Shown here piece after piece: positions 12,017 through 23,349 of a stretch of DNA of 64,000 bases (the stretch's first letter is position 1; every line of letters begins with the position of its first letter). Where the stretch lies: the NCBI RefSeq assembly GCF_001704415.2, contig NC_030821.1:39291210-39355209 (forward strand), written 5' to 3'. This DNA comes from Capra hircus (taxonomy: Eukaryota; Chordata; Mammalia; Artiodactyla; Bovidae). Under the pieces are notes generated by a model. The model was not told the origin of the DNA. It made no database searches and saw only the letters and a list, made by a program, of their open reading frames with translations. The translations under genes were made by a program, and so were the position numbers.

Positions 12017-12991
12017 ACAAAGCCTTTGGCATAGTCAATAAAACAGAAATAGATGTTTTTCTGGAATTCTTTTTCGATGATCCAGTGGATGTTGGCAATT
12101 TGATCTCTGTTTTCTGACTTTTCTAAATCCAGCTTGAACATCTAGAAGTTCTTGGTTCATGTACTGTTGAAGCCTGGCTTGGAGAATTTTGACCATTACT
12201 TTACTAGCATGTGAAATGAGTGCAACTGTGTGGTAGTTTGAGCATTCTTTAGCATTGCCTTTCTTTGGGATTGGAATGAAAACTGACCTTTTCCAGTCCT
12301 GTGGCCAATGCTGTGTTTTCTAAATTTTCTGGCATATTGAGTGCAGCACTTTCACAGCATCATCTTTTAGGATTTGAAATAGCTCAACTGGAATTCCATT
12401 ACCTCCACTAGCTTTGTTCATAGTGATGTTTCATAAGGCCCACTGGACTTCACATTCCAGGATGTCTGGCTCTAGGTGAGTGATCACACCCTCATGTTTA
12501 TCTTGGTCATGAAGATCTTTTTTGTCCAGTTCTTCTGTGTATTCTTGCCACCTCTTCTTAAAATCTTCTGCTTCTGTTAGGTCCATACAATTTCCATCCT
12601 TTATTGAGCCCATCTTTGCATGAAATATTTCCTTGGTATCTCTAATTTTCTTGAAGAGATATCTAGTCTTTTGCATTATATTATTTTCTATTACTTTGCA
12701 CTGATCACTGGGGAAGGCTTTCTTATGTCTTCTTGCTATTCTTTGGAACTCTGCATTCAAATGGATATATCTGTCCTTTTCTCCTTGGTTTTGGCTTCTC
12801 TTCTTTTCATAGCTATTTGTAAGGCCTCCTCAGACAGCCATTTTGCTTTTTTGCGTTTCTTTTCTTGAGGATAGTCTTGATCCCTGTCTCCTGTACAATG
12901 TTACAAACCTCATTCCATAGTTCATTAGGCACTCTATCAGATCTAGTCCCTTAAATCTATTTCTCACTTCCACTGTATAATCATAAGGGAT

Positions 12992-13915
12992 TTAATTTAG
13001 GTAATTCCTGAATGGTCTAGTGGTTTTCCCCACTTTCTTCAATTTAAGTCTGAATTTGGCGATAAGGAGTTCATGATCTGAGCCACAGTCAACTCCTGGT
13101 CTTGTTTTTGCTGACTCTGTAGAGCTTCTCCATCTTTGGCTGCAAAGAATATAATCAATCTGATTTTGGTGTTGGCCATCTGGTGATGCCCATGTGTAGA
13201 GTCTTCTCTTGTTTTGTTGTACGAGGGTATTTGCTATGACCAGAAGGTTCTCTTGGCAAAACTCTATTAGCCTTTGCCCTATTTCATTCTGTACTCCAAG
13301 GTCAAATTTGCCTGTTACTCCAGGTGTTTCTTGACTTCCTACTTTTGCATTCCAGTCCCCTATAATGAAAAAGACATCTTTTTTGGGTGTTAGTTCTAAG
13401 AGGTCTTTTAGGTCTTCACAAAACCATTCAACTTCAGCTTCTTCAGTGTTACTGGTTGGGGTATAGACTTGGATTACTGTGATATTGAATGGTTTGCCTA
13501 GGAAACGACCAGTGATCATTCTGTCGTTTTAAGATTGCATCCAAGTACTGCATTTCGGACTCTTGTTGACCATGATGGCTGCTCCATTTCTTCTAAGGGA
13601 TTCCTGCCCTCTGTAGTAGATATAATGGTCATCTGAGTTAAGTTCGCCCATTCCAGTCCATTTTAGATCGCTGATTCCTAGAATGTTGATGTTCACTCTT
13701 GCCATCTCCTGTTTGACCACTTGCGATTTGCGTTGATTCATGTACTTAACATTCCAGGTTCCTATGCAACATTGCTCTTTACAGCACTGGACCTTGCTTC
13801 TATCACCAGTCATAAGCACAACTGTTTTTTTTTTTTTTGGCTTTGGCTCCATCCCTTCATTCTTTCTGGAGTTATTTTCCACTGTTCTCCAGTAGCATAT
13901 TGGGCACCTACCCAC
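12992..13915 (-). pseudogene. BovB AP-like endonuclease, split by a 2-base deletion
   Basis: The apurinic-type endonuclease that nicks target DNA is encoded in two frames. The upstream frame (13529-13915) holds GTWNV (residues 52-56) and GISDLKW, where the metal-binding Glu of the family's SELKW is replaced by Asp (residue 83). The downstream frame (12992-13519) holds GDWNAKVG (54-61), QIDYIL (120-125) and GSDHELL (146-152). The two are separated near 13571, where the expected aacaaaagagtcc reads aacaagagtcc, a 2-base loss that shifts the frame and soon meets a stop. All other catalytic motifs are still readable. Confidence 0.88.
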
Positions 13916-14326
13916 CTGGGAAGTTTATCTTTTAGTGTCCTATCTTTTTGCCTTTTCCTACTGTTCATGGGGTTCTCAAGGCAAGAATATTGAAGTGGTT
14001 TGCCATTCCCTTCTCTAGTGGACCACATTTTGTCAGAACTCTCCACCATGACCTAACCATCTTGGGTGGCTCTATCCGGCATAGCTTGGTTTCATATAGT
14101 TAGACAAGGCTGTGGTCCCTGTGATTAGATTGGCTAGTTTTCTGTGATTGTGGTTTCAGTCTGTCTGACGTCTGATGCCCTCTCCTAGTGCCTACCATCT
14201 TAGTGGGGTTTCTCTTATCTTGGACGTGGGGTATTTCTTCACAGCTGCTCCAGCAAAGTGCAGCCGCTGCTCCTTACCTTGGACGTGGGGTATCTCCTCC
14301 CGGCTGCCGCTCCTGTAATACATACT

Positions 14327-14846
14327 GTGATTAGAAAAAGTTAAATATTTATTTATTTATTAGTTCTTTATTAATCAAAATACTCAATGCATGTCTGTTA
14401 CCTATCAAGTGAAGAGCCAATAGGTGACAAAAATCTAAATTTGTAGCCGATGTCATCCATCTAAACCCATGTTTGCTACACCACATAATGAAGGGTTTCT
14501 CAAAACCCTAAGCTTGTGTTCAAAGTAAAAATCTTTTGCTCAATTCCATTGTAGAGTAAAAGAAGTATTCTTAATTCCTAGTAATAATAACTTTAAATGA
14601 AAGTAGTCAGATTCTTAAAGCCCACATACTTAAATACAGCAACTAATACTTCTGATTCTTGGGTAGTTATGGAGATACAACAAAGGGCAATAGATTAGCC
14701 AATTCTATGATTAACTAAGATTGTTCCAAAATATTTTTGTTGCCTTACAGCAAACATCTAAAGTTTCTTCAGAAAGAATAATTTCTTGGTCTCAGAAATT
14801 CTGAGAAAGTTCAGAACAATGCAGTTTTGTTCAATGAATATGTAAT
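14327..14846. other. Unassigned AT-rich sequence
   Basis: No gene or named repeat was recognised. Confidence 0.4.
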
Positions 14847-15366
14847 GGAGCTTCCCAGGTGAAAGTGAAAGTTGTTCCATTGTGTCCGACTCTTTGTGAC
14901 CCATGGACTATACAGTCCATGGGAGTCTCCAGGCCAGAATACTGGAGCGGGTAAGCCTTTCCCTTCTCCAGAGGATCTTTCCAACCCAGGGATCAAATCC
15001 AGGTCTCCCGCATTGCAGGTGGATTCTTCACCAGCTGAGCCACAAGAGAAGCCAAAGAATACTAGAGTGGGTAGCCTATCTCTTCTCCAGGGGGTCTTCC
15101 TGACCCAGGAATTGAACCGGGGTCTCCTGAATTGAGGGGGATTCTTCCCCAACTGAATTATCATTCCCAGGTGATGCAGTGGTAAAGAATCTGCCTGCCT
15201 ATGCGGTGGACACAAGTTTGATCACTGGGTGGGGAAAATACCCTGGAGAAGGAACTGGCAACCTACTTTAGTATTCTTGCTTAGAGACACCCACGGACAG
15301 TGTTGACTGATGGGCTACAGTCCATGGGGCCACAAAGAGTCAGACATGACTTAGTGACTGAGCACA
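14847..15366 (+). mobile_element. Bov-tA SINE, interrupted near its 5' end by another SINE
   Basis: The head gagcttcccaggtg starts at 14848 and is cut after 14861. The element resumes at 15164 with attcccaggtgatgcagtgg and continues to the usual end near gacttagtgactgagcac. It is the older member of the pair. Confidence 0.88.
14862..15163 (-). mobile_element. Bov-tA3-type SINE with duplicated tRNA-like head, inserted in a Bov-tA
   Basis: The antisense SINE runs from aaagtgaaagttgttcc to the first head end at about 15055. A second partial copy of head plus linker follows (15056-15160), the structure of the Bov-tA3 subtype. The flanks ttcccaggtga at 14851-14861 and 15164-15174 are an exact 11-bp duplication of host SINE sequence. 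Confidence 0.88.
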
Positions 15367-15372
15367 CACATA

Positions 15373-15887
15373 CACGAATGTACAATATTCTTTTGAGTGC
15401 TTTAGAGGATACACATATAAACAAGCACAAATATAAGATCTAATCTCTGATTTCAAAGAGATGAGAGACTGGTTGGGCATAAAGGGTGTATATGATTGAA
15501 ACAATTAGTAAGCAATAGTGCCAGAGTCTGTTATTTGTAATAAAATAATGTGCTAATGACACAGGAGAAGAGAGATAAACAGAGCTGAATAGGCAATAGA
15601 AGTAGAACAAAGTATGTCAGAAAGTTTAGGATAGAATAAATTAAGTTTCAATCCCTAAGAAAAAAATGGGTTTACTCTAATATTAACTTACATTGGGGTA
15701 CTAATTAGCTATTTGGAAAAGGAAAGACAAAATCATTCTCCTATTAATTAGGCAAAAAAAAGTACAGTTAAACTAAGATAAAAAATAAAACAAAATTGAA
15801 AGAAAATTCAATATGGAAGAATTTAAAAAATAACTATAGAGTATGTGAGGAAAGCTTGAATAAAGCTCTGCATGTGTATGTCCATGT

Positions 15888-15938
<51 letters not shown>

Positions 15939-16039
15939 GCAAAAAACCAGTAAAACAGAAGATGAGAAAATTTTTGTATCAGGTGTTACAAAATTTAATA
16001 TTTTTAACAAACAGCAAACGGAAAGTTCATAAATAAAAG
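15373..16039. other. Unassigned AT-rich sequence with a microsatellite
   Basis: Apart from the CT/CA tract at 15889-15938, nothing is recognised. The 78-codon frame at 15796-16032 is built around that tract (poly Ser-Leu then His-Thr) and is not a gene. Confidence 0.5.
15889..15938. repeat. Compound (CT)n(CA)n microsatellite
   Basis: About 15 CT units pass directly into about 10 CA units without interruption. Such compound tracts are usually length-polymorphic. Confidence 0.95.
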
Positions 16040-17122
16040 AAAAAATTAGTATACCATTAAGAATAAAATCACATGATTTTGTAATGTAGAAAAGACAAAT
16101 ATATAAATGGCATATAAGTATATATAAAGATGTTCAATCTAACAAGTAAGCAGAGAAGCAAATAAAAACAGTAGAATGCTGTTTTTAACTTCTTATATTG
16201 AAAACTCTGAACAAATATTTAAGGTATTAATGAATATTTCAGTTCAGTTCAGTCACTCAGTCATGTCCGACTCTTTGCAACCCCATGAATTGCAGTACGC
16301 CAGGCCTCCCTTTCCATCATCAACTCCCGGAGTTCACCCAAACTCATGTCCATCTAGTCGGTGATGCCATCCAGCCATCTCATCCTCTGTTGTCTCCTTC
16401 TCCTCCTGCCCCAAATCCCTCCCAGCATCAGAGACTTTTCCAATGAGTCAACTCTTTGTATGAGGTGGCCAAAGTATTGGAGTTTCAGCTTTAGCATCAT
16501 TCCTTCCAAAGAACACCTAGGACTGATCTCCCTTAGAATGGACTGGTTGGATCTCCTTGCAGTCCAAGGGACTCTCAAGAGGCTTCTCCAATACCACAGT
16601 TCAAAAGCATCAATTCTTCGGCACTCAGCTTTCTTTGCAGTCCAACTTTCACATCCATACATGATCACTGGAAAAACCATAGCCTTGACTAGATGGACCT
16701 TTGTGGCAAAGTAATATCTCTGCTTTTGAATATGCTATCTAAGTTGGTCATAACTTTCCTTCCAAGGAGTAAGTGTCTTTTAATTTCATGGCTGCAATCA
16801 CCATCTGCAGTGATTTTGGAGCCCCAAAAATAAAGTCTGACACTGCTTCCACTGTTTCTCCATCTATTTCCCATGAAGTGATAGGACCAGATGCCATGAT
16901 TTTCATTTTCTGAATGTTGAGCTTAAGCCAACTTTTTTACTCTCTTCTTATACATATTGATGTATACTAAATGGTGAATATTTAGAATATGAAAATTTTA
17001 TTTAAACTAATGAAGATAGTATGTTAATATGTATAAATATTTCATATAAGTATGCCTCTGACCCAGTGTGTTCACTTATGGAAATATATTCTTAATAAAT
17101 TCTTGAAAATTAGCAATTATAT
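16040..17122 (+). mobile_element. Ancient L1 ORF2 fragment, split by BovB
   Basis: Weak but ordered similarity to L1 ORF2 C-terminal sequence: taaatggcatataagtatat and gatgttcaatctaacaagta at 16100-16160, then after the BovB insert tatgcctctgacccagtgtg near 17050. It is very diverged. Confidence 0.45.
16240..16948 (-). mobile_element. BovB 3' end (~710 bp), 5' truncated
   Basis: Antisense BovB from the terminal cagttcagttcagtcactc to the region just after the RT palm (agccaacttttttactctc). Possible target duplication tgaatattt at 16231-16239 and 16975-16983. If real, 26 bases of non-BovB filler lie at the 5' junction. Confidence 0.9.
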
Positions 17123-17135
17123 ATATGCATAATAT

Positions 17136-17361
17136 GGTGCATCCCAGGTGGCTCTAGTGGTAAAGAACCTGCCTGCTATTGCAGGAGAAGTAAGAGACAT
17201 GGGTTCAATCCCTGGGTCTGGAAGATCGCATGGAGCAGGGCATGGCAACTCACTCCAGTATCCTGGCCTGGATAATTCCATAGACAGAGGAGCCTGGCAG
17301 GCTACAGTCCATAGGGTTGCAAAGAGTCAGACATGACTGAAGTGACTTAGTATGCATGCAC
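17136..17361 (+). mobile_element. Bov-tA SINE with 13-bp imperfect target duplication
   Basis: The complete element keeps the tRNA-like head. The internal pol III B-box is readable as ggttcaatccc (17202-17212), and an A-box-like gtggctctagtgg lies near 17147. The flanks atatgcataatat (17123-17135) and atatgtataatgt (17362-17374) differ at two positions. Confidence 0.88.
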
Positions 17362-17423
17362 ATATGTATAATGTATATATGTATATATATATCTATATAT
17401 ATATGTGTGTACACATTCTTTAT

Positions 17424-18402
17424 GTGTATGCAGGTCAAGAAGCAAGAGTTAGAACTGGACATGGAACAACAGACTGGTTCCAAATTGAGAAAGGAGTACA
17501 TCAAGGCTGTATATTGTCACCATGCTTATTTAACTTATATGCAGAGTACATCATGAAAAATGCTGGGCTGGATGAAGCACAAGCTGGAATCAAGATTGCT
17601 GAGAGAAATATCAATAACCTCGTATAAACAGATGACACCACCCTTATGGCAGAAAGTGAAGAACTAAAGAGCCTCTTGATGAAAGTGAAAGAGGAGAGTG
17701 AAAAAGTTGGCTTAAAGCTCAACATTCAGAAAACGAAGATCATGGGATCTGGTCCCATCACTTCATGGGAAATAGATAGGGAAACAATGGAAACAGTGAC
17801 AGACTTTATTTTGGGCTTCAAAATCACTGCAGATGGTGATTGCAGCCATGAAATTAAAAAGACACTTGCTCCTTGGAAGAAAAGTTGTGACCAACCTAGA
17901 CAATGCATTAAAAAGCAGAGACATTACTTTACCAACAAAGGTTCATCTAGTCAAACCTATGGTTTTTCCAGTAGTCATGTACGGATGTGACAGTTGGACT
18001 ATAAGAACAGCTGAGCGCTGAAAAATTGATGCTTTTGAACTGTGGTGTTGGAGAAGACTCTTGAGAGTCCCTTGGACCGCAAGGGGATCAAACAAGTCCA
18101 TCCTAAAGGAGATCAGTCCTGACTATTCATTGGAAGGACTGATCCTGAAGCTGAAACTCCAACAGTTTGGCCACCTGATGCGAAAAACTGACTCAATCGA
18201 AAAAGACTCTGATGCTGGGAAACATTGAAGGTGGAGGAGAAAGGGATGACAAAGGATGAGATGGTTGGATGGGATCACTGACGCAATGGACATGAGTTTG
18301 AGTAGGCTCCAGGAGTTGGTGATGGACAGGGTGGCCTGGCATGCTGCACTTCATGGGGTTGCAAAGAGTCGGACATGACTGAGCAACTGAACTGACTGAC
18401 TG
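17424..18402 (+). mobile_element. BovB 3' ~980 bp with 13-bp target duplication
   Basis: It starts inside the RT palm (gcaggtcaagaagcaagag) and ends with gaactgactgactgac. The RT box is lost: the expected YADD region reads as a stop followed by TDD at about 17625. Flanks acacattctttat (17411-17423) and acacgttctttat (18403-18415) give a 13-bp duplication with one mismatch. A conserved WTIRTAER region is present at 17997-18021, then frameshifted. Confidence 0.92.
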
Positions 18403-18418
18403 ACACGTTCTTTATTAA

Positions 18419-18617
18419 AGTTGCTCAATCGTGTCTGACTCTTTGCAACCCCATGGACTATAGGCAGCCGGGTTCCCCTGTCCATGGAATTCTCCAGGCA
18501 AGAATACTGGAGTAGGCAGCCGTTCCCTTCTCCAGAGGATCTTTATAACCCAGGGTTTGAACTCAGGTCTCTTGCATTGCAGGTGGATTCTTTACTGTCT
18601 GAGCCACCAGGGAAAAC
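18419..18617 (-). mobile_element. Bov-tA SINE
   Basis: Antisense element from gttgctcaatcgtgtctgac to the head gtctgagccaccagggaaa. It abuts the duplication at the end of the preceding BovB. Confidence 0.85.
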
Positions 18618-18711
18618 CAAATATATATGCAAAAAAATTTATAATTTGAAAAAACTTGAAAACAAGAGGTAGTGAAGTGTTGTTAAAACTATCAACATTT
18701 TAGTCAAATTG

Positions 18712-19829
18712 CATGAATTTGAATTCTAGCTCCACAACTTTTTTGTAACATTAGACAAGTTATTTAACCTCTGTTGGTGTCAGTTTTACCATTTACAAAA
18801 TGGACCTGCCTTGAAGATCAAAGTACCTACCTTGAAGATCTAAATAGAAATTTATCCAAGAAGACATACAAATAACCAACAAGCACAGAAAGTCCTCCAT
18901 ATCACTAATTATGAAGAGAAATGCAAATCAAAACTACAGTGAGGTACCACCTCACACTGGTTCTGGTCAGAATGGCCATCTTAAAAGTTACTTCAAGTAA
19001 CAGATGCTGGAGAGAGTGTGGAGAAATGAGAATCCTACTACATTATTGGTGGCAATGTAAATTGATGAAACCATTATGGAAAGAAGTATGGAGGTTCCTT
19101 ACAAAGCCAAAAATGGAGTTATCATATGATCCAGCAATCACACTCCAGGGTGTATATCCAGAAAAAAATCTAAAATTCAAAAAAATACATGTAACCCTAT
19201 AATCATAGCAGCACTATTCACAATAACCAAGACATGGAAACAGTCTAACTGCTAATTGACAGATGAATGGATAAGGAAAATGTGGCCCATATAAAAAACA
19301 GAATACTATTCAGCCATAAAAAAGAAAGAAAGAATGTCTTTTGCACTTACATGGATGTAGAGATGATCATAGTAAGTGAAGTAAGTCAAAAGGAGAAAGA
19401 CAAACAGCACGTGATATCACTTATGTGTGGAATCTGAAATATGACATAAATGAACTTATTATCTATGTAACAGAAGCAGAGTCACAGACATAGGGAAGAG
19501 ACTTGTGGTTACCAAGAGGGAGGGGAGGCAGGGGACAGATGGGTTGGGAGTTTGGGATTACCAGAGGCAAACTATTATATATTTATAGAATGGAAAAATG
19601 ACAAGGGCTTACTATACAGCACAGGGAACTAAAGTCAATATCCCGTGATAAATGATAATGAAAAGAATATGAAAAGGATTATATAACTGAATCACTGCTA
19701 TACAACAGAAATCAACACAACTTTGTAAGTCAACTATACTTCAAAAATTAAAAAAAATATATAGAAATAAAGCTCTTAAAACAGAGTCTAGGACTTTGAA
19801 AGCACTCAAAAATATAAGCTATTATTATT
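18712..19829 (+). mobile_element. MIR SINE split by an L1
   Basis: The left half (18712-18851) has the MIR core acaagttatttaacctctg. The right half (19769-19829) has the MIR 3' end ending in taagctattattatta. The two parts are colinear across the L1. Confidence 0.65.
18852..19757 (+). mobile_element. L1 3' end (~0.9 kb) inserted in the MIR
   Basis: It contains the ORF2 C-terminal region: a diverged CWREC...HYWWQC zinc-knuckle-like stretch around 19011-19065, then the 3'UTR, a G-rich tract at 19520-19550 and an A-rich tail. The flanks taaatagaaat (18841-18851) and tatatagaaat (19758-19768) form an 11-bp duplication with one mismatch. ORF2 is interrupted by stops. Confidence 0.85.
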
Positions 19830-20012
19830 AAGAGATTGTCTAAAAATGATTGAGCTTCTATTTCCTCTGAGAACAACTAGAAAAGTTGGACAAAACATAT
19901 AAATCCCATATGTTTGTCATGGAAGACCTAACAAGACAATGAAAAATTACCGAGCCAAAAAGTAGGAGAAGAAAGAAGTTAGTGGGTATATATTTGGGCC
20001 ACTTTCCCCTTG

Positions 20013-20284
20013 CTATTGCTGCTGCTGCTGCTAAGTTGCTTCAGTTGTGTCCGACTCTGTGTGACCCCATAGACGGCAGCCCACCAGGCTCCCCCACCCC
20101 TGGGGGCAAGAACACTGGAGTGGGTTGCCATTTCCTTCTCCAATGCATGAAAGTGAAAAGTGAAAGTGAAGTCGTTCAGTGTGTCCAACTCCTAGCGACC
20201 TCGTGAACTGCAGCCCACCAGGCTCCTCCATCCATGGGATTTTCCAGGCAAGAGTCCTGCAGTGGGCTGGCATTGTCTTCTCTG
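20013..20284 (-). mobile_element. Bov-A2 SINE with perfect 12-bp target duplication
   Basis: Antisense dimer of two Bov-A units joined by the aaagtgaaaagtgaaagtg linker, with a GCT-repeat tail on the left. Flanked by actttccccttg at 20001-20012 and 20285-20296. Confidence 0.92.
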
Positions 20285-20626
20285 ACTTTCCCCTTGAGTG
20301 TGGGGCAAAAATTAGAGCTCTGAGTTTGTCGAGGAAGGTGGAAATTTGGTGGAGGCACTAGTTTTTTGGGTGAAGTAGAAGAAGTTCTTCATGGAAGTGA
20401 AAGCCTCTAATGAAGAGCACCCAGGATGACTAAAGCTCAGGTTTAATAACTGAAATGCTAATTGGATTGAAATAATCTTGGATTGCTCCTATCCCTATTG
20501 TTTCTCCATAACCATAAGATAAGTTAAACCCTTGTTCAGTGAAAACAATATTTTAGCCTTAAATGGTCTCTCAAAATCATTAGAATTTAGTGCCTAACAT
20601 AAAAATAAAAACAAGGCCAAATATGG

Positions 20627-20839
20627 AAAGTGAAAGTGTTAGTCGCTGAGTCATGTCTGAATCTGTGCAACCCCATGGACTTTAGCTCACCAGGCTCCTT
20701 TGTCCATAGAATTCTCCAGGCAAGAATACTGGAGTGCATTGGCATTCCCTTCCCCAGGGAATCTTCCCAACCAAGAGATCGAAGCCGAGTCTCCTGCACT
20801 GCAGGTGGACTCTTTACCGTCTGAGCCACCAGGGAAGCT
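20627..20839 (-). mobile_element. Bov-tA SINE
   Basis: Antisense, complete, from aagtgaaagtgttagtcgc to gtctgagccaccagggaag. Confidence 0.88.
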
Positions 20840-20869
20840 CAGACCCAGGTATACTAGGTGAAAAAGCAA

Positions 20870-22100
20870 TATGAACAAAGGCCAGAAGAAACAACAGATA
20901 ATAGAAACAGAAAAAATCTAGATAATCAATTTATTGGACATGGACTTAAAACAGCTCTCTTCAAAACAGTCAAAAAATAAACGGGGATTTTGGCAGGGAA
21001 TGGCAAAAAAAACTGCAAATGGAACCAAATCAAGATTCTACGCTTGAAAAATATGACAAAATTTATTTAGAGCTCAGGGAATGTGTTGAACAACAGATTA
21101 GCCACAACTGAAGAGATAATCAGTTATAGTTTGGAAAAATATCTAAAATGAAGTACAGAAAGACATAAAGTGGGAAAATATAGAAAAATAAAAACAAAGG
21201 TTAACAAATTAACTAAAAACTTAAGCCCAATTGTGTGCTTCTTCAAAGAGACACTTTTAAAATATAAGGATTCAGAAAATACTAAAAATGAAAGAGTGAA
21301 AAAATGCATACTATGCAAACACTAATATATACAACACAAACACTACAAGAAAGATGCTGTGCCAGGGTTATTGTCAAACAACGCAGAGAGTAATGCTCAA
21401 AAGGTCACTAAGAACTTGAAAAGATGGTTCATAGTGTTTCAATTTGCCAGAAGAGTATAGGTGTTCTAAATTTATTTGAGTCTAACAATAATTTCAAAAT
21501 ATAGAAGGCAAAAATTGATCAAATTTAAAAGGAAAATAGATTGATTCACAATCATAGTAGGAGATTTCAGATAATTGTCTTGATAACTGATAGACAGATA
21601 AATATCTGTAGGGGTACAAAAGAGTTTACAACATGAGTTACACACTTGATCTAATCACATTTATCAACCATTGCATTCACCAACTGATATATACATATTC
21701 TCTTCAAGCGCACATGCAACAATTAACTAAACTTTTATATGCTGTCCATAAAGCTAGTTTTAACACACCTCACAAGTTTTTACTTCTATAGAACATGTTC
21801 TCGGACTTCAATGGAGTTAACTAGAAATAAATAACAAAAGATAATTTGGAAAGTCTCCTTGTGTTTGGAACTTAATCAACACACTTCTAAATAAACCATA
21901 GATCAAAGAAGAAACAGCAGTGTATTTTATAAAATATTATGGACTGAATAAAAGAAAACATGATGTATCAAAATTTGTCATGCTGCTAAAACAGTGCTTA
22001 AAGGAAAATATGTGTCCTTCAATGCATATATTAGAAAATAAGAACTATTAAATATTAATTAACAAAGTCTGAGCCATTACAGAAAGAACAGCAAAATAAA
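20870..22100 (+). mobile_element. Ancient L1: ORF1 and endonuclease remnants
   Basis: Sense-strand decayed L1. Around 21090-21170 the text resembles the ORF1 coiled-coil region (caacagattagccacaactg). From 21540 to 22060 it follows the ORF2 endonuclease: gtaggagatttcag, cacatgcaacaattaac, and a degenerate SDxNG motif at about 21803. Many stops. Sequence upstream (19830-20870) may be its 5' part. The 22130-22425 segment is an old L1-like 3' end. Confidence 0.6.
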
Positions 22101-22435
22101 TGCATAAGTTATGACACACTGTAAAATGATATATATACAGAAAATTGACATGTCATGTGGGAAAAAATAAACGGCTTGTAGAATGGGTTTTAGAGTTTTG
22201 TCCTATTTATATAACATTATATATGTACTGAAATATGTATTAAAGTACACATACCAAACTCTAAAATAGTGATCACCTATGGTGATGGCATTTTGGGTAA
22301 TTTTTCATTTTTTCTTATTTCATTGCTTCTTATTTGAAGAATATAATTCATAAAAGTAATTATTAAAAACTCCAATTAAATGAATAATAAAGCTATTTTT
22401 TAATTCTAAAAAATAACATAAGATAGTGAAAGAAT

Positions 22436-22558
22436 TGGAGAAGGAAATGACAACCCACTCCAGTATTCTTCCCTGGAAAATCCCACTGCAGGAGGAGCCT
22501 GGTAGGCTACATTCCATGGGGTCACAAAGAGTTGGACACGACTGAGAGACTTCACTAA
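22436..22558 (+). mobile_element. Bov-A monomer, 9-bp target duplication
   Basis: It lacks the tRNA-like head and begins at tggagaaggaaatgac. Flanked by tgaaagaat at 22427-22435 and 22559-22567. Confidence 0.85.
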
Positions 22559-22907
22559 TGAAAGAATAATCTTTGACTAATCTCTGAAATGTGTGGAGTT
22601 AGCCATCAGGCAGTTGGTTTGGTCAGAGTAAGGAGAGATCAAAAAAGTCTTAAGAGTGGTGATGGTCAAGACAGCCTTCCATGAAAAAGTCAGGACATAA
22701 GCCAGGCCCTGAAAAATTGGTACCATTTAGACAGATGGAAAGTAGTGGCTCTGTTATGCCACTGTGGGCATACTCTGCCTAAAGACCTATATTTCACTAT
22801 AGATGAGGTTTTTCCTTTCTGTTTCTCTTTCTGTGTGTCCACAAGTGTGTGCAGACACACACATTTGGGGGTTGTCAGTGGGAGAGAAAGCAAGGGTGAT
22901 TGTTTCT

Positions 22908-23142
22908 GTGCATGCATGCTAAGTTGCTTCAGTTGTGTCCGACTCTTTGTGACTCTTTGTGACCCCATGGACGGTAGCCAGCCAGCTTCCTCTGTCTGCA
23001 GGATTCTCCAGGCAGGAATATCGGAGCGGGTTGTGGTGCCTCCTTCAGGGGATCTTTTCCACCCAGGGATTGAACTTGCATCTCTTATGGTCTCCTGCAT
23101 TGGCAAGCATGCTCTTCACCACTAGCGCCATCTGGGAAGCCC
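22908..23142 (-). mobile_element. Bov-tA SINE with an internal 10-bp tandem duplication
   Basis: Antisense, full head (ctagcgccatctgggaagccc). Inside the tail gactctttgt is repeated directly at about 22940-22960. The flanks gtgattgtttct (22896-22907) and gtaattgattct (23143-23154) match at 10 of 12 positions. Confidence 0.88.
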
Positions 23143-23349
23143 GTAATTGATTCTAACGTCACTTAATGGCATCAGCCGTGGTTAAGACAGAATCCTGTCT
23201 TAGACTTTCAGACTCTTTTCTCTCTTTTCATGCTTGTATCTAATCAATTTTCATCTTGATTGTATTTTAGATTTCAAATACTTCTCTTCTGTAATATTGT
23301 CCTTACTCTTCTTTAAGCCCCTAATTATTTCTTGAATATACTCTGCTAT

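Larger units (their letters stand above)
10963..14313 (-). mobile_element. Near full-length BovB LINE (~3.35 kb)
   Basis: The 3' terminus is at the left (cagttcagttgctcaatcat). The element then reads leftward through C-terminal domain, RT, linker, endonuclease and a short 5'UTR, ending with the GC-richer 5' head near 14313 (contains gctgctccagcaaagtgcag and a doubled tggacgtggggtat motif). The flanks gtgatacatagt (10949-10960) and gtaatacatact (14315-14326) form a 12-bp duplication with two mismatches. The usual length of BovB is about 3.2 kb, so little or nothing is missing. Several frameshifts and stops make it dead. Confidence 0.92.

Noticed and set aside
14847..15366. Spaced similar repeats as a CRISPR-like array
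   Set aside because: The repeats are SINE halves of ~100-200 bp in both orientations, without short uniform repeats and spacers; the DNA is clearly mammalian.
15796..16032. 78-codon frame with Ser-Leu and His-Thr repeats
   Set aside because: It is the reading of the CT/CA microsatellite.
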